Part shown: one piece after another, positions 1-12,419 of the stretch
Layout of the letters: each line of letters starts with the position of its first letter
Numbering within the stretch: the first letter of the stretch is position 1
Assembly (NCBI RefSeq): GCF_030272615.1
Contig: NC_081411.1
Coordinates: 209,032,244-209,096,243, forward strand
Direction: 5' to 3'
Source of the DNA: Cryptomeria japonica
Taxonomy: Eukaryota; Streptophyta; Pinopsida; Cupressales; Cupressaceae
DNA length: 64,000 bases
Notes under the pieces: generated by a model
The model's database searches: none
What the model was told of the DNA's origin: nothing
Seen by the model: only the letters and a program-made list of their open reading frames with translations
Translations under genes and position numbers: made by a program

Positions 1-1640
1 AGAGGCCCAGTAGGTGGAGAGTGAGGAGAATATAGAGGAGAATGATCAACCTCTGAATGATAAATAGGAGAGGAGGATGATAAATCCTCATCATCATCAT
101 CTAAAGTGGAGGAAGAAGACTTGTTAGAAGGATCAAGAGGATTAAAATCCTCAAAACAACTATCATCGTGAAGTTACAATGTCTCCATAGGAATAAAAGA
201 TGGAGAAGTGGTAGAAGAACAATTAGAGGTATCCTCTTGAAAACGAACACTACTCTCAATGAAAAGCTTATATTTAGTAGGATGGAGAAGTGTGTAGCCT
301 TTGACACCATCTGGATACCCCAAAAATATGCAAGGCTTGCTTCGTGGATCTATAGCCTTGCATTTATCTACTGGAATGTGGGCCCATGTAGGTGACCCAA
401 ATACTTGGAAGTGTTTAATTGTGGGTTTTTGACTGGTCCAAGCTTGAAAAGAAGTGACCCCCTTCATAGTTCGATGAGGAACTCGATTCTAGATATAATA
501 TGCATAGTTGATGGCCTCTGCCCAGTACTGAGGTACTAATGATCTGGAGTGAATCATATAATTAGCCATTTCCTTCAAAGATCGATTCTTATGTTGTACA
601 AATCTATTTTTCTATGGAGGGGAGGGAATTGTGTGTAGATAAATTCCTTGTGAGATACAAACTTCTAAAACCTTTGGTTGACATATTCACCCCCTTTACC
701 GGTGCGTAGAACCTTGATGGTTTTCCCTGATTGTTTTCTTGAAAAAGATTTGAATTCCTAAAAAGAATCAAAGACTTTAGAATTTTTTTTGAGAAAATAT
801 ATAATGGTGCACTGGGAAAGATCATCAATGAATTTCAAAATATATTTAGCCCTACTAAAAGAAGGATGTTGAAATGGTCTTGCCAAATCACTATGTACTA
901 GCTCCAAAAGCTATGTGGCTCTCCATGATTTTCCTTTATCAAATGTTTCTTTAGGATGCTTTCCAAGAATACATCCTTGACAAAATCCATGAAAAAACTG
1001 AATAGAAGGCAATCCTATAACCATGTCATGCTGATTGAGCTACTGCAAGTAGTGGTATTTCAAGTGGCCAAACCACTGATACCACAAATGACTCACCTCA
1101 TCTGAGTGAGTGAGAGATGTAGGTGAAGGATAATTATGAACAAAGTGAGAAAAGTGATATAGTGTAGACTGATGATCTACCTTCTCCACTGCAATTGCAG
1201 ACCCATTGTGCATCTCACTAATTACTACTATGTCTAGAGAGAACTTAACCTAGTTGCCAAAGCTAGTGTGATTGATCTAATAGAGAGATAAGAGTTAAGT
1301 TGAAAAAGATGGAACATAAAGGACATCTTGAAATGTTTCATCACCCACATCAATAGACCCTCTCCCATTCACTTCAGCATGAGTATCATCACCCAATAGA
1401 TTAGATGTCATGGAACATGGCTTAAAGGAGGAAAAACTATCTTGCGATGAAGCCATGTGGTGAAAATAACCTAAGTTAATAATCCAAGAATTAGGCTATG
1501 AAGAAACAATAGCAAGGGCCTTACCCTTTTCTTTCCCCTTTGTTGTATCCTTTGAAGATTCCTAAGATAAACTTGGTATGATAGAATTAGGCACCTTGAT
1601 GTTGTTCTTTTCAAGAAGACGAGACAAGGGATCAATGTGC
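1..1640 (-). pseudogene. copia protease-integrase remnant
   Basis: After the CCHC knuckle the minus strand reads through a protease region near 1480. The catalytic DSG is replaced by NLG (WIINLGYFHHM), so the aspartic protease would be dead. Integrase-derived segments follow down to base 1. The clearest is at 174-467 (PCIFLGYPDGVKGYTLLHP), the conserved C-terminal part of copia integrase. Frameshifts and stops are scattered throughout. Reverse transcriptase and RNase H would lie to the left of the window. Confidence 0.82.
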
Positions 1641-1789
1641 TTCTCTAGACATTTATGTTCATTATGACCAATTTTATTACAATAGGAACACTTGGTTTTA
1701 TCCTTCTTGGTCTAATCACCTTTTGAAAAAGATGCATCATTAGTTTCTTTTTGGGAAGCCAAATTTTGTTCTTGTTTCTTTTCTCTTTG

Positions 1790-2480
1790 GTTATTTTGTT
1801 TCTTTTCTTTCTTAGAAGGCCCTTTTTATCTTTTATACACTAATTTGTAGCCAAGGCATGATGTTTAGAGAGCTTAATTGTTGCCATTTAAATCAACTTA
1901 TCTTTCTCTTTTCTGAGTTCATTTTCAAAATCATCAAGAGAAGGCATTTTATAGCTAGTTCCTAAGGTACTTTTCGTGGCATAGAATGTAGAAACAAAAA
2001 TTGAATAGTTTGGACCAAGTTTGGAAAGAATGCTTGAAATCAATTATGAATCTTTCTTGTCTATCCCACACACCTTCAATTACAATCTTAAAACCTTTAG
2101 TTTTGTGAAGAAGTCCCAGATTGTATCAAAATTACATGGATTTAACCTTATTAGCTCATTCTCCAATTGGTGTCCCCTTAATTCATCTTGTTTACCAAAC
2201 AACCCTTCTAAAGTTATCCCTACATCATTTGGAGTTGTACCAGATTTAATATGAAAAAGAAGATCAAGAGATATAGACATACAGATTACCATACGCTTTA
2301 TCACATTTATTAAACCTTTTTGGCTTTTTTGCAATTAGAGATGGTTCAGTTTGAAGGCCCATAGTTACTCTAAACAACCTCAACTTCTTAAGATAGATTG
2401 TCATTTTTTACATCTACTCATAGTAGTTATAGGGTGTGAGTATTGGTACTATAGTTTGATCCATTTTAATGTAGAAAGTA
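1790..2480 (-). pseudogene. copia Gag remnant
   Basis: Minus-strand translation shows the Gag N-terminus near 2470 (IVPILTPYNYYE, compare IVPLLTPYNYFEW in the 57 kb copy). It continues through SLDLLFHIKS and LFGKQDELRGHQLENELIRL to about 2080. In the family this protein packages the RNA genome into virus-like particles in the cytoplasm. Stops and a frame change interrupt it. The C-terminal CCHC knuckle follows at about 1646-1690 (CSYCNKIGHNEHKC) and is intact here, whereas the 57 kb copy has lost one base within its knuckle. Confidence 0.85.
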
Positions 2481-2750
2481 AGATTGTTATTGTGAGACAA
2501 AGAGAAAGCAAAGATAAATGCAACATATTAGACACCCCTCATTTTCAACCAATCAAAATGACCCACCCCCCCACAAAATTAGCACTTTATAAGTTATTAG
2601 CACTCTATAAGTTAGTGTATTTATAATTAAACATAGGACCATTATATGGGAAATTAAAAAATATACACTTTGCGAAAAAATGACACTCAATGCCAAGCTT
2701 TCAATCAAAAGTTACAACTAAAACAAATTCTCATAAAATAGCATATATTT

Positions 2751-3185
2751 CACTAGTACATTCGGTTCAAAATTTCGATGGCAAATCGTCGGAATTCCCA
2801 CGCATTTTTGTCGCACTACCGACAAAAAAAGCCGTCGAAAACTTTTTGTCAGAAGTTTTGACTATCCTTGTGGTCGTCACAATTCTAACATCAGCCCCAA
2901 CCTTTCTGACGAATGCCATTGATACTCATACCCAGAAAGAATACCGTCATGATCTCGGCCTATCGTCAGAACTCCGACATCAGCCGGTAAAAATTCCGAT
3001 AGAGGAGTGCCATCGGATGCAGAGTATCCTCGTCGGAACTCTCCTGGAGGCCATCGTAATTTTAACCCTTTTGTGTCAGAATTTTTGACGGTGGCCAGGA
3101 GAGTTCTAATGACGATGCTATGCATCCAATGACACTCCTTTGTCAGAATTTCCTCGTTTTGATGTCGGAATTCGGATGGTAGGCT
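2751..3185. mobile_element. CACTA (En/Spm) transposon terminus with subterminal repeats
   Basis: The boundary with the copia leader is marked by CACTAGTACA, the signature terminal motif of CACTA transposons. The next roughly 430 bp are much richer in CG than the surroundings. They consist of many short variants of GTCGGAATTCC and CGTCAGAA in both orientations, which is the subterminal repeat zone that binds the element's own TNPA-type protein. The homologous copia sequence stops exactly here, which independently supports an insertion point. The opposite end (TGTACTAGTG) is not visible in the window. Confidence 0.78.
3010..3140. repeat. Imperfect palindrome in the CACTA subterminal region
   Basis: The segment from CATCGGATGC at about 3012 to the second GGCC-containing block is repeated in inverse orientation. 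The core AACTCTCCTGG is matched by CCAGGAGAGTT near 3095-3107, and GGATGC is matched by GCATCC near 3121. Arms are roughly 45 bp around a loop of about 30 bp, enough for a DNA or RNA hairpin. Confidence 0.7.
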
Positions 3186-3234
3186 GATTTTTTGGAAAAA
3201 ATTTTTTTATAGAAAAAGATTGGCATTGGTATAT

Positions 3235-3400
3235 CTATTCTATCTCTCTTCTCTATCCCTCTCTACTATTTGTCTTCTCTCTCCCCTCTCTAGATCTCTT
3301 TCTCCATCCCTCTCTTCTTCTCTCCCTCTCTACTTCTCTTTCTCTACCCTCTCCAGGTCATTATCTCTTCCGTTCACCCTCTCTCTCTCTCTCACCTCTA
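3235..3400 (+). repeat. CT-rich low-complexity tract
   Basis: An almost pure pyrimidine stretch of CTCTCT and TCTCCCTCT variants. It generates an open frame rich in Ser and Leu, but the composition explains this and no protein is claimed. Confidence 0.85.
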
Positions 3401-3499
3401 TAGGTCTCACCTTCCATTCCTCCATCATTACCCATGTTGTCAAGTTGCAATATATTTCCCAAAGTACTTGGTTGCTAGGGTTGATTTTCTTAAGTGTTG

Positions 3500-6400
3500 G
3501 AGTCAGAGTTAGATGAGACCTGCATGATTAAGTTGTATTAAGTGATAAAGTCACCAAGATCTCAATTGTAAACATGACTAGGTTGTAGGGTTTTATGGTA
3601 GCATAGGTCAAGATTGAGGTATGGTGGTCAAGAATTACCTTCCAATGTACAAAAGACATCAAAATCATGAAGAATGAAGGCGATGAACTCATAGATGGCT
3701 GTTCACTCAAATTATTGAAATTATTCATCTTATAAGTGAAATCCAGTGTTTTCTTTTGGATAGTTTTGTAATGACGTTAGTAAATTATTTGATTGCTTTG
3801 AAGGGTTCCTCTGGAGACGAGGAGTTTCATTGGTTTGTTTGCCAACTTTGCCTATTCATAACAATGTGCAAAAATTATGTCTATGCTTAGCACTGATACT
3901 ATTCTAATATTATATAACCTCCTATTGGTTACTCCCTTCTTTTGTATTCCTTTGATCACAAGGAGTGAGCGTTCTTCTATCTCTAGTCCCCTAATGTCAA
4001 AGTCGAGGGCTAAAGCTTAATAATGTGAAGGGCTTTACATTCACTATCCATAATGAGTCCTCCACTTCCTGCAATACCTAGGTTTTCCTTTGGAGCAATG
4101 TCAAAATTGAATTTGAATCTGCCTTTATATTGTAGAACACATTTTCTATAGGCTTCTTTGTTAGAGTTCTTTTTCATATTCTAAGCTTCAGGCTCATTCC
4201 AAGTTTTATTAAGGTTTTTAAAGCCTTAATTTATTCAAAGGTGTCACATTTATTTTATGGTAATACTGTCAAAATCTTTAAAGTGGGGAGCTAAACTTTC
4301 ATGAATAGAGAAATAAAAACTTGTGTGGCCTTATTTAATTCATGAGTTGAAGTTTGAGTTTAACATTTTGGAGCTAATTTTCTTAGACTATTCAATGCCC
4401 ATTCTAACTAAGGTCGATCAAAATTCAAGATAAACCTGTGGTAAAGATGAGGATCTCGAGTTCATTGGTAGAGGACTCCACTTTTGATGGGAGAAAACCC
4501 TAGTATTTAGTTTGGTAAGCTCTAGTCGAAGGTGCAGTATGACAGCCATGTAGAAGGAGAACCATGACATGTTGCAAAATTAGAAGGGAAATTCTAACAA
4601 AGAGTAGCTACGTGCCTGGAACATTCAAAGCATTTCATGTCTGGGCTAGCTATCTTCTTTACTCTACTCTAGGATTTCACATTTTTGAGAAAACATGATT
4701 TGTATGTATGGTTTGATTGTTTCAAATGAAGTATAGTCTAGCCTCCACCAAAATAACAATGATAGTAAGGACTAGTAGAGTAGTCTGTTAGAAGGTTTAG
4801 ACATTGATAATAGTGTCTAGGTTTTCCCCAATTCTTGAATAGCATTAATAGATAATCATAAGTAGAGCAAGGAATGGATTACCTAGAGCTTGTAATGAAG
4901 AAGGGTTTTGAATTAAAAAGACAATGATAAGAGTTTTTTTATGGTTCAAAACACAAAGACAATCACAATAGAAAATTACAAGTTATAGGGTTACATTGAA
5001 ATAGAAAGGTGGATTTTAGAATTTTTGTAGTAACATTCACTGTTATAGCCACGTAAACAGCTCATAGGACTTGTAACAATCAACATGGATAAGAAATGGA
5101 AATCCTCTTCTTAGAATATGGGATGATTGTCAACTTTAGAAGAAGCTCCTTCTTTATTTGAGTAGGTTTGATTGATTATTGAAGAATTTATTGTGCTTCT
5201 CTATCAATAAATAAGAGGTCTCAAGAAGCTAAAGACAATGAAAACTAATTGATGGGCAACCTTTTGACTATCAAGAAGTGATTGCCTCAGATGAAAGTAG
5301 TGATAAATGTCACTATGAACAAAAGAACAACCAATAAATGATAAATTTGTAGTGAGATCATAGTGCCTAAATCAGTCTAAAAGATTATAAGGATCAGAAC
5401 CAAGCCATATAAGCTTCAAGACCAATTTGAGAGCATCAAAGTCATCTACCAGACATTAGAAATTATCAAATCAATGACACATAGCAGCCTCATTATAGTC
5501 TTATATTGTATTAAATAGCAAAAGCCAAGTCTAAGATAGTGTTAGAAGGTGTGTGAGAGTCTTCAACATGGATAACTAATAGGTATAACACTGAGAGCAG
5601 CAATATATGAGATTTGATGAATGACAGTGGCCATGATATGGAGACGACAGTGTCAAGTATCACTGTCAAAGCATGAATAGAGGTCCTAATCAGAGTCTTT
5701 TCAAGAGAGAACAATACATATGAAGCACCAAGGTCTACAGTCAGATCAGAGACAACCATCTAGCAGCCCAAAAAAGAATTAAAAGGCTGTGAAAGGTCAA
5801 AATCACAGTATTTTCATAGCCCATGAAGTTCTAGAAGATGTGCAAGGGCAGTTCATAGTGCAAGGTCATAGGTATTTAGTGTCATAATTATTTTCTTCAC
5901 CCCCAGATCTTGATGAAAGATAAAAGGATTCCATAACACAAAGTGAAAAGTCTATAGCATTGATAAATAGGTTAGCATTATGTCATATGCATACAAGACA
6001 TCATGAAGCCGATTTGACAGTAATAAAGTTGTAGCAGTCATCAACTCAAGCATAATGAAGGCATGGACACTGAGCATGCAAAAATATAATTGATAATAGT
6101 GGTGAAATGATTAATGTTGTATCACAATTTGATATCAAACTGTCTATGAAGATGGTTGTTGAAAGGTTTAGTGTTGGTTTTAAAGGTGAAAACATTGCAT
6201 GAGGTCTACCACCATAAAGGAAATACAAAGCTACAAATAAGACAGTGACCATTCAAAGATAAAGCTACAAAGAACTATCAAAGAAACCACAGTCCAATGA
6301 AAAATCAAGAGACAACAGGCCTAAGTGTAGTCTCAGATTATTGAAAATGTCATTATGGATAGTTAAGAAAAATAAATGCATTCATGATATTTGCACTCAA

Positions 6401-8400
6401 CAAAAGAGAAGGGTTTGTATTCATCAAAGATTAGTCAAAACACTTGTGAGAGAGAGATCAATATCCATCAAGCCATAAATAAGATAATCACCATTACAAA
6501 GCACGATGAGTCAAAAAGGCAGTCAAGAATTATCAGTTCAAAGGCTCAATAGGTGAATCTTCTCTTGTTGATAATCTCTAGTGATGGTGTATAGGATCCC
6601 TGTTCCAATCTCAATGTGCCAAAGCTTGATGAGAAGTCATGGATTAGAAGTTACAAATGCCTTAAATAGTTTTCTATTGAGAGAAGCCATATAGTCAAAT
6701 CAAGACTCAAATCCACAATGGTAAGATACAAACAACGATGATAGTCAAGGAGTCATTCATTGTAGGGTTTTCATAAAATTTTAGAATATGGTATGAGTAG
6801 TCTTAAGAACTATGACACTTCACTGAAAGGAGCAACATATTAGTCCTTATTGGCATCAAATTATACAAATGACAACTAGGGATGAAGCTACAGGAGACAA
6901 TCACTATCTTAGTTTAAGACCCTAGAACAATATAGCCCCAATGTAGAAAGCAAAAATCAAAACATAGGAGAAGTCCTAGAATCCCACTAAAATCTTATTT
7001 GCAGTCGCAGAGTTGTAAGATCAAAAGCATATAATGGTAAAGATGACCTAGGGTTCTCTTTTTATTATTGAGACAATATTATGTGAATATGATAGTTTAG
7101 CAGTCCTCGAATGCATGTGAGTAGTCCCAATGAAGAAACAATACCATCAAGGTATTAGAATAATTTTTGAAACCTGCAATCATGTTAGACAAGTATTGAA
7201 AGTATAATTCATAGAGCAACCATTTCAACTAGGTTTAGATAGCATATATTCATAACTATTTCAATTTTATGTGAACTACACAATAACTATAATGCATAAT
7301 TGGAGTTAAACCATAATAGGGCCTGGATGAGAAACATGATAGGGCACCCTAAGCTATCCACATGCTAAGCCCAAGAGCGGATAAACCATCCCTCTTAGCC
7401 CCATGTGGCAGTCCACCATCCATATGAGGTGGTGTGCTTAGTGGGTAAACTTGTACCTGCCCTCCCTATCCATGCTACCTTATCCACCCTTCTATGATTG
7501 AGACCCCTTTAATCACAATGGTAGAGGTTGATGGGGAAACCACAATTACATTATGTAGGATCTCCTACCCTATCTTTTTGAATTCATTCCTACACCAGGT
7601 GACTATGAACAAAAGTGTAGGTATTTAACAACAATGGCATGGTCCATGGACTAGTGATCCTCCTCTTGATACTCCATATACAAACGAGAACATCTCTTGT
7701 ACACGTTTCTACTTCATAATTAAAAGTTGCTTCTTGTATAACTTTCCATGATTCTTTGCAATAGGATTATATGTCTTCTAGATTCACCCCACTAGGACAC
7801 ATTCATATCAAGCATCTTTACTTTTTTGAAAAGTAGACCACATTTCAGATCTAGATGACACCATAATGACTTTGATTTCCTCTTGCAAGATATTCCTCCA
7901 TCATGTATTGCTTCATCGAAGTTCAAATTTGCTTCTTCAAGGGCTCTCAATGATTCTCTATATAGGATTCTTCGTGTCTATGAGATCCACTTCATTGGGA
8001 GGCCTACTTAAACATTTCACATCTATCTGTGGACTCTCACCTTTCAAACATTTCACATCTTATTGAGCTTCACTTTGTTTCGAGAATAGTTTAATATTCT
8101 CTACTTAACAAGGCCAACCACGTGAAGGTGGAAGCTCATTTGCCCCCCCCCCCTAACATCACTCTAAATTCCTCATTAACATCTAACATCCATTCATTCT
8201 TTCATTCATTCTTTCATCCATTATTAAAATATAACATTCATTCATTATCACAAAACGTTCATTAACACATAAAATTCATTAACTTTCATTAAAACGCAAC
8301 ATTCATCAATAATCATCAACACATATCATTCATGAACATTCATTAGCACATAATTACATTCATTACACATAAAATCAGTCATTATCAAATAAGGTAGATT
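3500..8400. other. No recognisable gene; probable internal non-coding part of the CACTA element
   Basis: All six frames are short and none resembles a known domain. The stretch lies between the CACTA end at 2751 and the last exon of the CACTA second ORF at 8417, so it is most simply non-coding transposon interior, possibly with older insertions. 8140-8390 is dominated by CATTCATT-type low-complexity sequence, and a run of C bases sits at about 8142-8152. Confidence 0.55.
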
Positions 8401-8416
8401 ACAATCATTTCTTTCT

Positions 8417-11400
8417 TTATTTTTTCTTTGAAGCTATGAAAAGACTAAGTGGAGCATCGATTTCTTCATCATTTCCCCCATCTTTGGATGTTCTACCCTC
8501 TTCTCATGCTCTTGATGTATGCCTAGTCCTATACAAAGGATGAGGATGCTGAACCAAATGGGGGTCCTCTGCAATAACAAAGAAAAGGGTTAAATTCAAA
8601 ACATTTTTTTATTATTGTTACAAGTATTTCATTAATTTAAAGAACACAACCGTTACACTCTTTACCTAATGGGGCCACATCATCTTCCACATCATTTTGT
8701 CTAGCCTCAACCTCGACATGCTGAGCACCCTCTAGATCCTCTGGAGTTGAAATATGAAACATTACATTAATCAATACACCAATTGCAATTAAATTTGTTT
8801 AAAGGAATAACAGTGGTCCTCTTTACCTGATTGGGGAACATCATGTTCCTGATGTTGTCTACCTGGATCATGCTCCACTTGGTCACCACCAACTACATGC
8901 TCTAAAATATTGACAATAAAGGTTACATTAATTACTACACTAATTTTCAATTTAAGATGTTTAATTGTATTAATAATTACATTAAAAAATTTGAATAGCA
9001 AATGAATACCTCCACTACTAGGATGCACATGCGGACCTTCATGTATAGGTTCTATTCCACGATTATCATGCTGCATTCCAATGTCACGCACAGTGTTATC
9101 ATTGCTTGCTTATTTAAAAAAATTATAGTCACTTTATGTTGAAACTTAACATCAAATAGATTATTGGTTAAGTATTCAATTTGAAATAATTTTCATTTAG
9201 CTTAATTACCATTGGGATAGATGCATCAGAATCTCGTGTTTGCCCACTCAATTCTCATAGCCGTTCAACCATGGCTATATAGCCTTACTAGTAGCCAATT
9301 CTCTTGTCATCTTTCGTAGGTGCTCTATTGAATTCAGAGCCCTACATTTTTGCTTAGTATTGTGAATTTTGCTTGTATTGTTTGATAAAAAAAAAATTGT
9401 TTACAATTTATAAATATTTTGATGTGATACTTAATTTATTGATTCTTACAATTCATGTGGCAAGTTTCATATAACCACCAGAGCCGAGTTTGTGTTGCCC
9501 ATGTTTTTCTTGTCTTGCCTTGACTGCCTTTGACGTGTCACTCAATCTATGAAAAGTTTGAAATATGTTAGATTATATAAATATAATGAATAATTAGTAC
9601 ATATTCACATTCTTAATAGTATCACATACCTTCTTCTGGCATCTGGTGGTGTATTTCCTTTTTTCCTTTCAATTCTCTCCTTTGCATCCAAAATCAAGTC
9701 CTTCCACTCCCTCTCTGGAATCATGGGGGGACGCTCATACTTTACGCTCTTCTCTAAATGTGTCCTATATTGGTCCCTCACATACTTTAGATATGTGCCA
9801 TCTTTTTCCAGGAGCTTAGTCTTGTCGAATGTGTCATTTCCAAACAACCCTACCATAAGGTTTGTGAGTTCATCTTTTAACTTTTTTTCTTGGTCATTCC
9901 ACCTTTAAAGCAAAAACAAACCTATTAGATTTAGAAAGAAACTGAAGCTACCTTTGATATAGTTCAAGAAATGGATAAAAGGAAAACTATTCTAGCAATG
10001 ATATGAAATCAAAATAGTGGATAAGGGTTAGTTCACGTATGATGTTCCACCTTTTACGTATGGTGGGCCCAAATATCTGCAATGAAATGTCATTAAGATT
10101 TTTATAAAAAATATCATTTCTTGCAAAAAAAACATGGGATCATTAGTCCAAAATGAGTGATCAGTAAGTAAATTACAATTAGACTATATATAATAATATT
10201 TTTAAAGTACCTGGAACCTTCTGTATCTTCAAGGGAATCAATTCTTCGTCGCTCACCACCAATGTGGCCTGCAACATTCCTGTACTAGCAATACAGGAAG
10301 ATCCAGGAAATGATGGTATGTTATCAGCAGTACTCACCTCTGGCGCATCCTCATGTGCGTCTCCTACCACAGTAAATGAATCCACTATGAAATGCCTCCA
10401 AGAAAGAACACTTCAAGGGTAATAAACACATAACGAAAGAGAGAGAAAAAGAGGGATCTACCACCAGTGGGCGGGTCAACATGAGCCGGTGCAATAGATG
10501 ATGTCTGCATGCTACGTATTGCTGACATTGCAGTCGGCAATACAGTTGGGGTCAACCTCGGACCCATGTCAGCACCTGAAGAGTAATACATTAAATATGT
10601 AAAACATTAAAAAAGCAAGTTCACAAGTCCAAAGGAGTGGTTTAAATATATAGAACATGGTCATCACATGAACTACCCGCAATACCCTGATCACCACCAC
10701 CAGGATGCTGAGGCCCTATAAATTTCTGTAAAAACAACACATACATATTTTAGTTAATGACATAAAAGAGAAAAAAATATAAACCATTATTGAACTTTTG
10801 TTATGATTAAAGCTTTCATTACTGCTTACTTGCAAGTTTTCCATTGTTCGCAACAATAGTTGCACCCTCTCTGTTATCTGAGGGCTTATGGTTGCCAAAT
10901 CAACAATCTCTTGTCTAATTTTTCTAATATTCTTTTGTACAAATTGTATAGGGTTTGTGCTAAGTGCGATGTCATCAGTGCATAACACTGTCGAGCACCC
11001 CACATCCCTATGGAGGTGCTGAGGTACTGCAGGTTCCTTTCCCTTATTCCGAACATCCGTCTGTGACAAGAATATAATTAACACTATCAGAACTACTTCA
11101 AAACACTCAAGAAAAAGATCATAATGTAACAGTTTGCTTCTATCTAATTTGTACAATTACAATGAGGTTTACCTACTCCATAGAAGTGTTGGGACCTACA
11201 CCCCTATCTGTGCTATGTGGTGGATCCATGTGGCCCTATGACAAAGAAAAAATATAAAAACATTAGCGAAATGAAACCAATAGACTTAGCAAAAAAACTT
11301 AATAATACAATGGTTTATTGGATTCATTAATTGGAAGTTGGCTTAAATGGTATATATATATAGTACGTACCACCCCCATGATAGTAACTTTGTTTGTATC

Positions 11401-12114
11401 TATATGATTCAAATTGTAATCGATTAGCAGTTCTTCCCCTACACTTATTGATTTTATCTCACATACAAACACACAATTTCTCTTACGTGACTCAAATATG
11501 CAATTGGGTTGCTTATTAGTTGACCCAGGTCGTGTACTATTTATAAAACCTGCAATATTCCCTATTGCTTTTGGCCTTCCATCAATGTATACAGCCACTT
11601 GTTTACTTTGATCATTATATTTTTGTTGTATATAATTGGCTGACAGTGCATACCTACACATACTTTTTTTATATCAAACAATCTACATCCAATCATTATA
11701 ATTGTAACAAGGTCCAACAGACTCCATCAATTCAGCAACTTTGTTGTAATAGACCTTTATGTTGTCCATGGAAAATAGGCCCAAACTATGTAACGATGAA
11801 GGTGCTATGCGATATATCCTCTCATTAACACAAAAATCAGTGTTTATTGGAGGAAGTTCCTTGGGTACACATTGTTTCAATAGATGTTTGTACCTCAAGG
11901 GCACCTCAATGTCGCCTTTGGTCTCATCATCATAAGAACATGACCCCCCTTTAGCAAGAAAAAATTCCATACGTTTATTGAATTTTCTTCTAATCTTTTG
12001 ACCTCTAGTTGATCTCCCTATTTGAGATCTACTACATGTCTCACTTTCCTCTTCTATTCCTGCATTTCCCTCACTAGAGGAAGACACATCTAACAAATAC
12101 CTATTTGGTGATAC
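8417..12114 (-). pseudogene. CACTA second ORF: SET domain plus Transposase_24-like protein, multi-exon
   Basis: Exons can be followed on the minus strand with GT donors and AG acceptors: 12114-11371, 11235-11173, 11060-10830, 10725-10677, 10575-10462, 10384-10211, 10076-10037, 9902-9630, 9546-9450, 9371-9210, then about 9107-9010, 8901-8827, 8740-8666 and 8568-8417. Reading phase agrees across the first ten. The first exon carries a SET domain (SLGLFSMDNIKV, GNIAGFINSTRPGS, QPNC, GEELLIDYN). Middle exons are Pro/Ser/Thr-rich linker with a short helical stretch (FVQKNIRKIRQEI). The exons at 9902-9210 resemble plant Transposase_24 (En/Spm): WNDQEKKLKDELTN, YLKYVRDQYRTHL, RPPMIPEREWKDL, GSGGYMKL. 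About eleven internal stops make it inactive. SET enzymes methylate histone lysines; the transposase domain normally binds element DNA. That both belong to one protein is an inference from continuous exon phase. An extra upstream exon near 12366-12420 is possible. Confidence 0.72.
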
Positions 12115-12419
12115 CTGTGCACCATCAAATGAGAGAGTTAGTTGGTAATGAGAGAGATATTTTGCAAATGAGGGTAATATTGATGAAGAAGTCGACCATA
12201 AAATTGATGTTGAGATTAAAATTTGAGTAAGTCCAACTGGGGCCTCAAGTGTTGATAACTGTATTAGATTTGCTGCTAATGTTGAGGTTTGAAAAACTAA
12301 GGAAGTTTGTTTTTCTTGTAATTTTTAAAAAATATATTATTTCTATAAGGTGTATTGGCTTATACCTGTCAATCCATGAGACTGGGCTGGATCCTTGTCA
12401 AAGGGGTTCAGGGTCCTGC

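Larger units (their letters stand above)
1..2750 (-). mobile_element. Ty1/copia retrotransposon, antisense, truncated at both ends
   Basis: Reading the minus strand from 2750 down gives leader, Gag, zinc knuckle, protease and integrase in copia order. The translated pieces match the complete element at 55514-61753 almost domain by domain, including the leader. Leader homology includes a G-run near 2565 and a GAAAGCTTGGCATTGAGTG stretch near 2700. The element runs off the window at base 1 before reverse transcriptase. It stops at 2750, exactly where a CACTA terminus begins, so the rest of the leader and the 5' LTR were displaced by that insertion. Many stops and indels make it inactive. The family assignment is firm. 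The exact coordinate of each domain is approximate. Confidence 0.9.

Noticed and set aside
3220-3516. 98-codon Ser/Leu-rich frame
   Set aside because: Explained by the CT-rich tract; no start context or domain.
5511-6252. Hydrophobic minus-strand frames
   Set aside because: Short, AT-driven, no recognisable family or splice partners.
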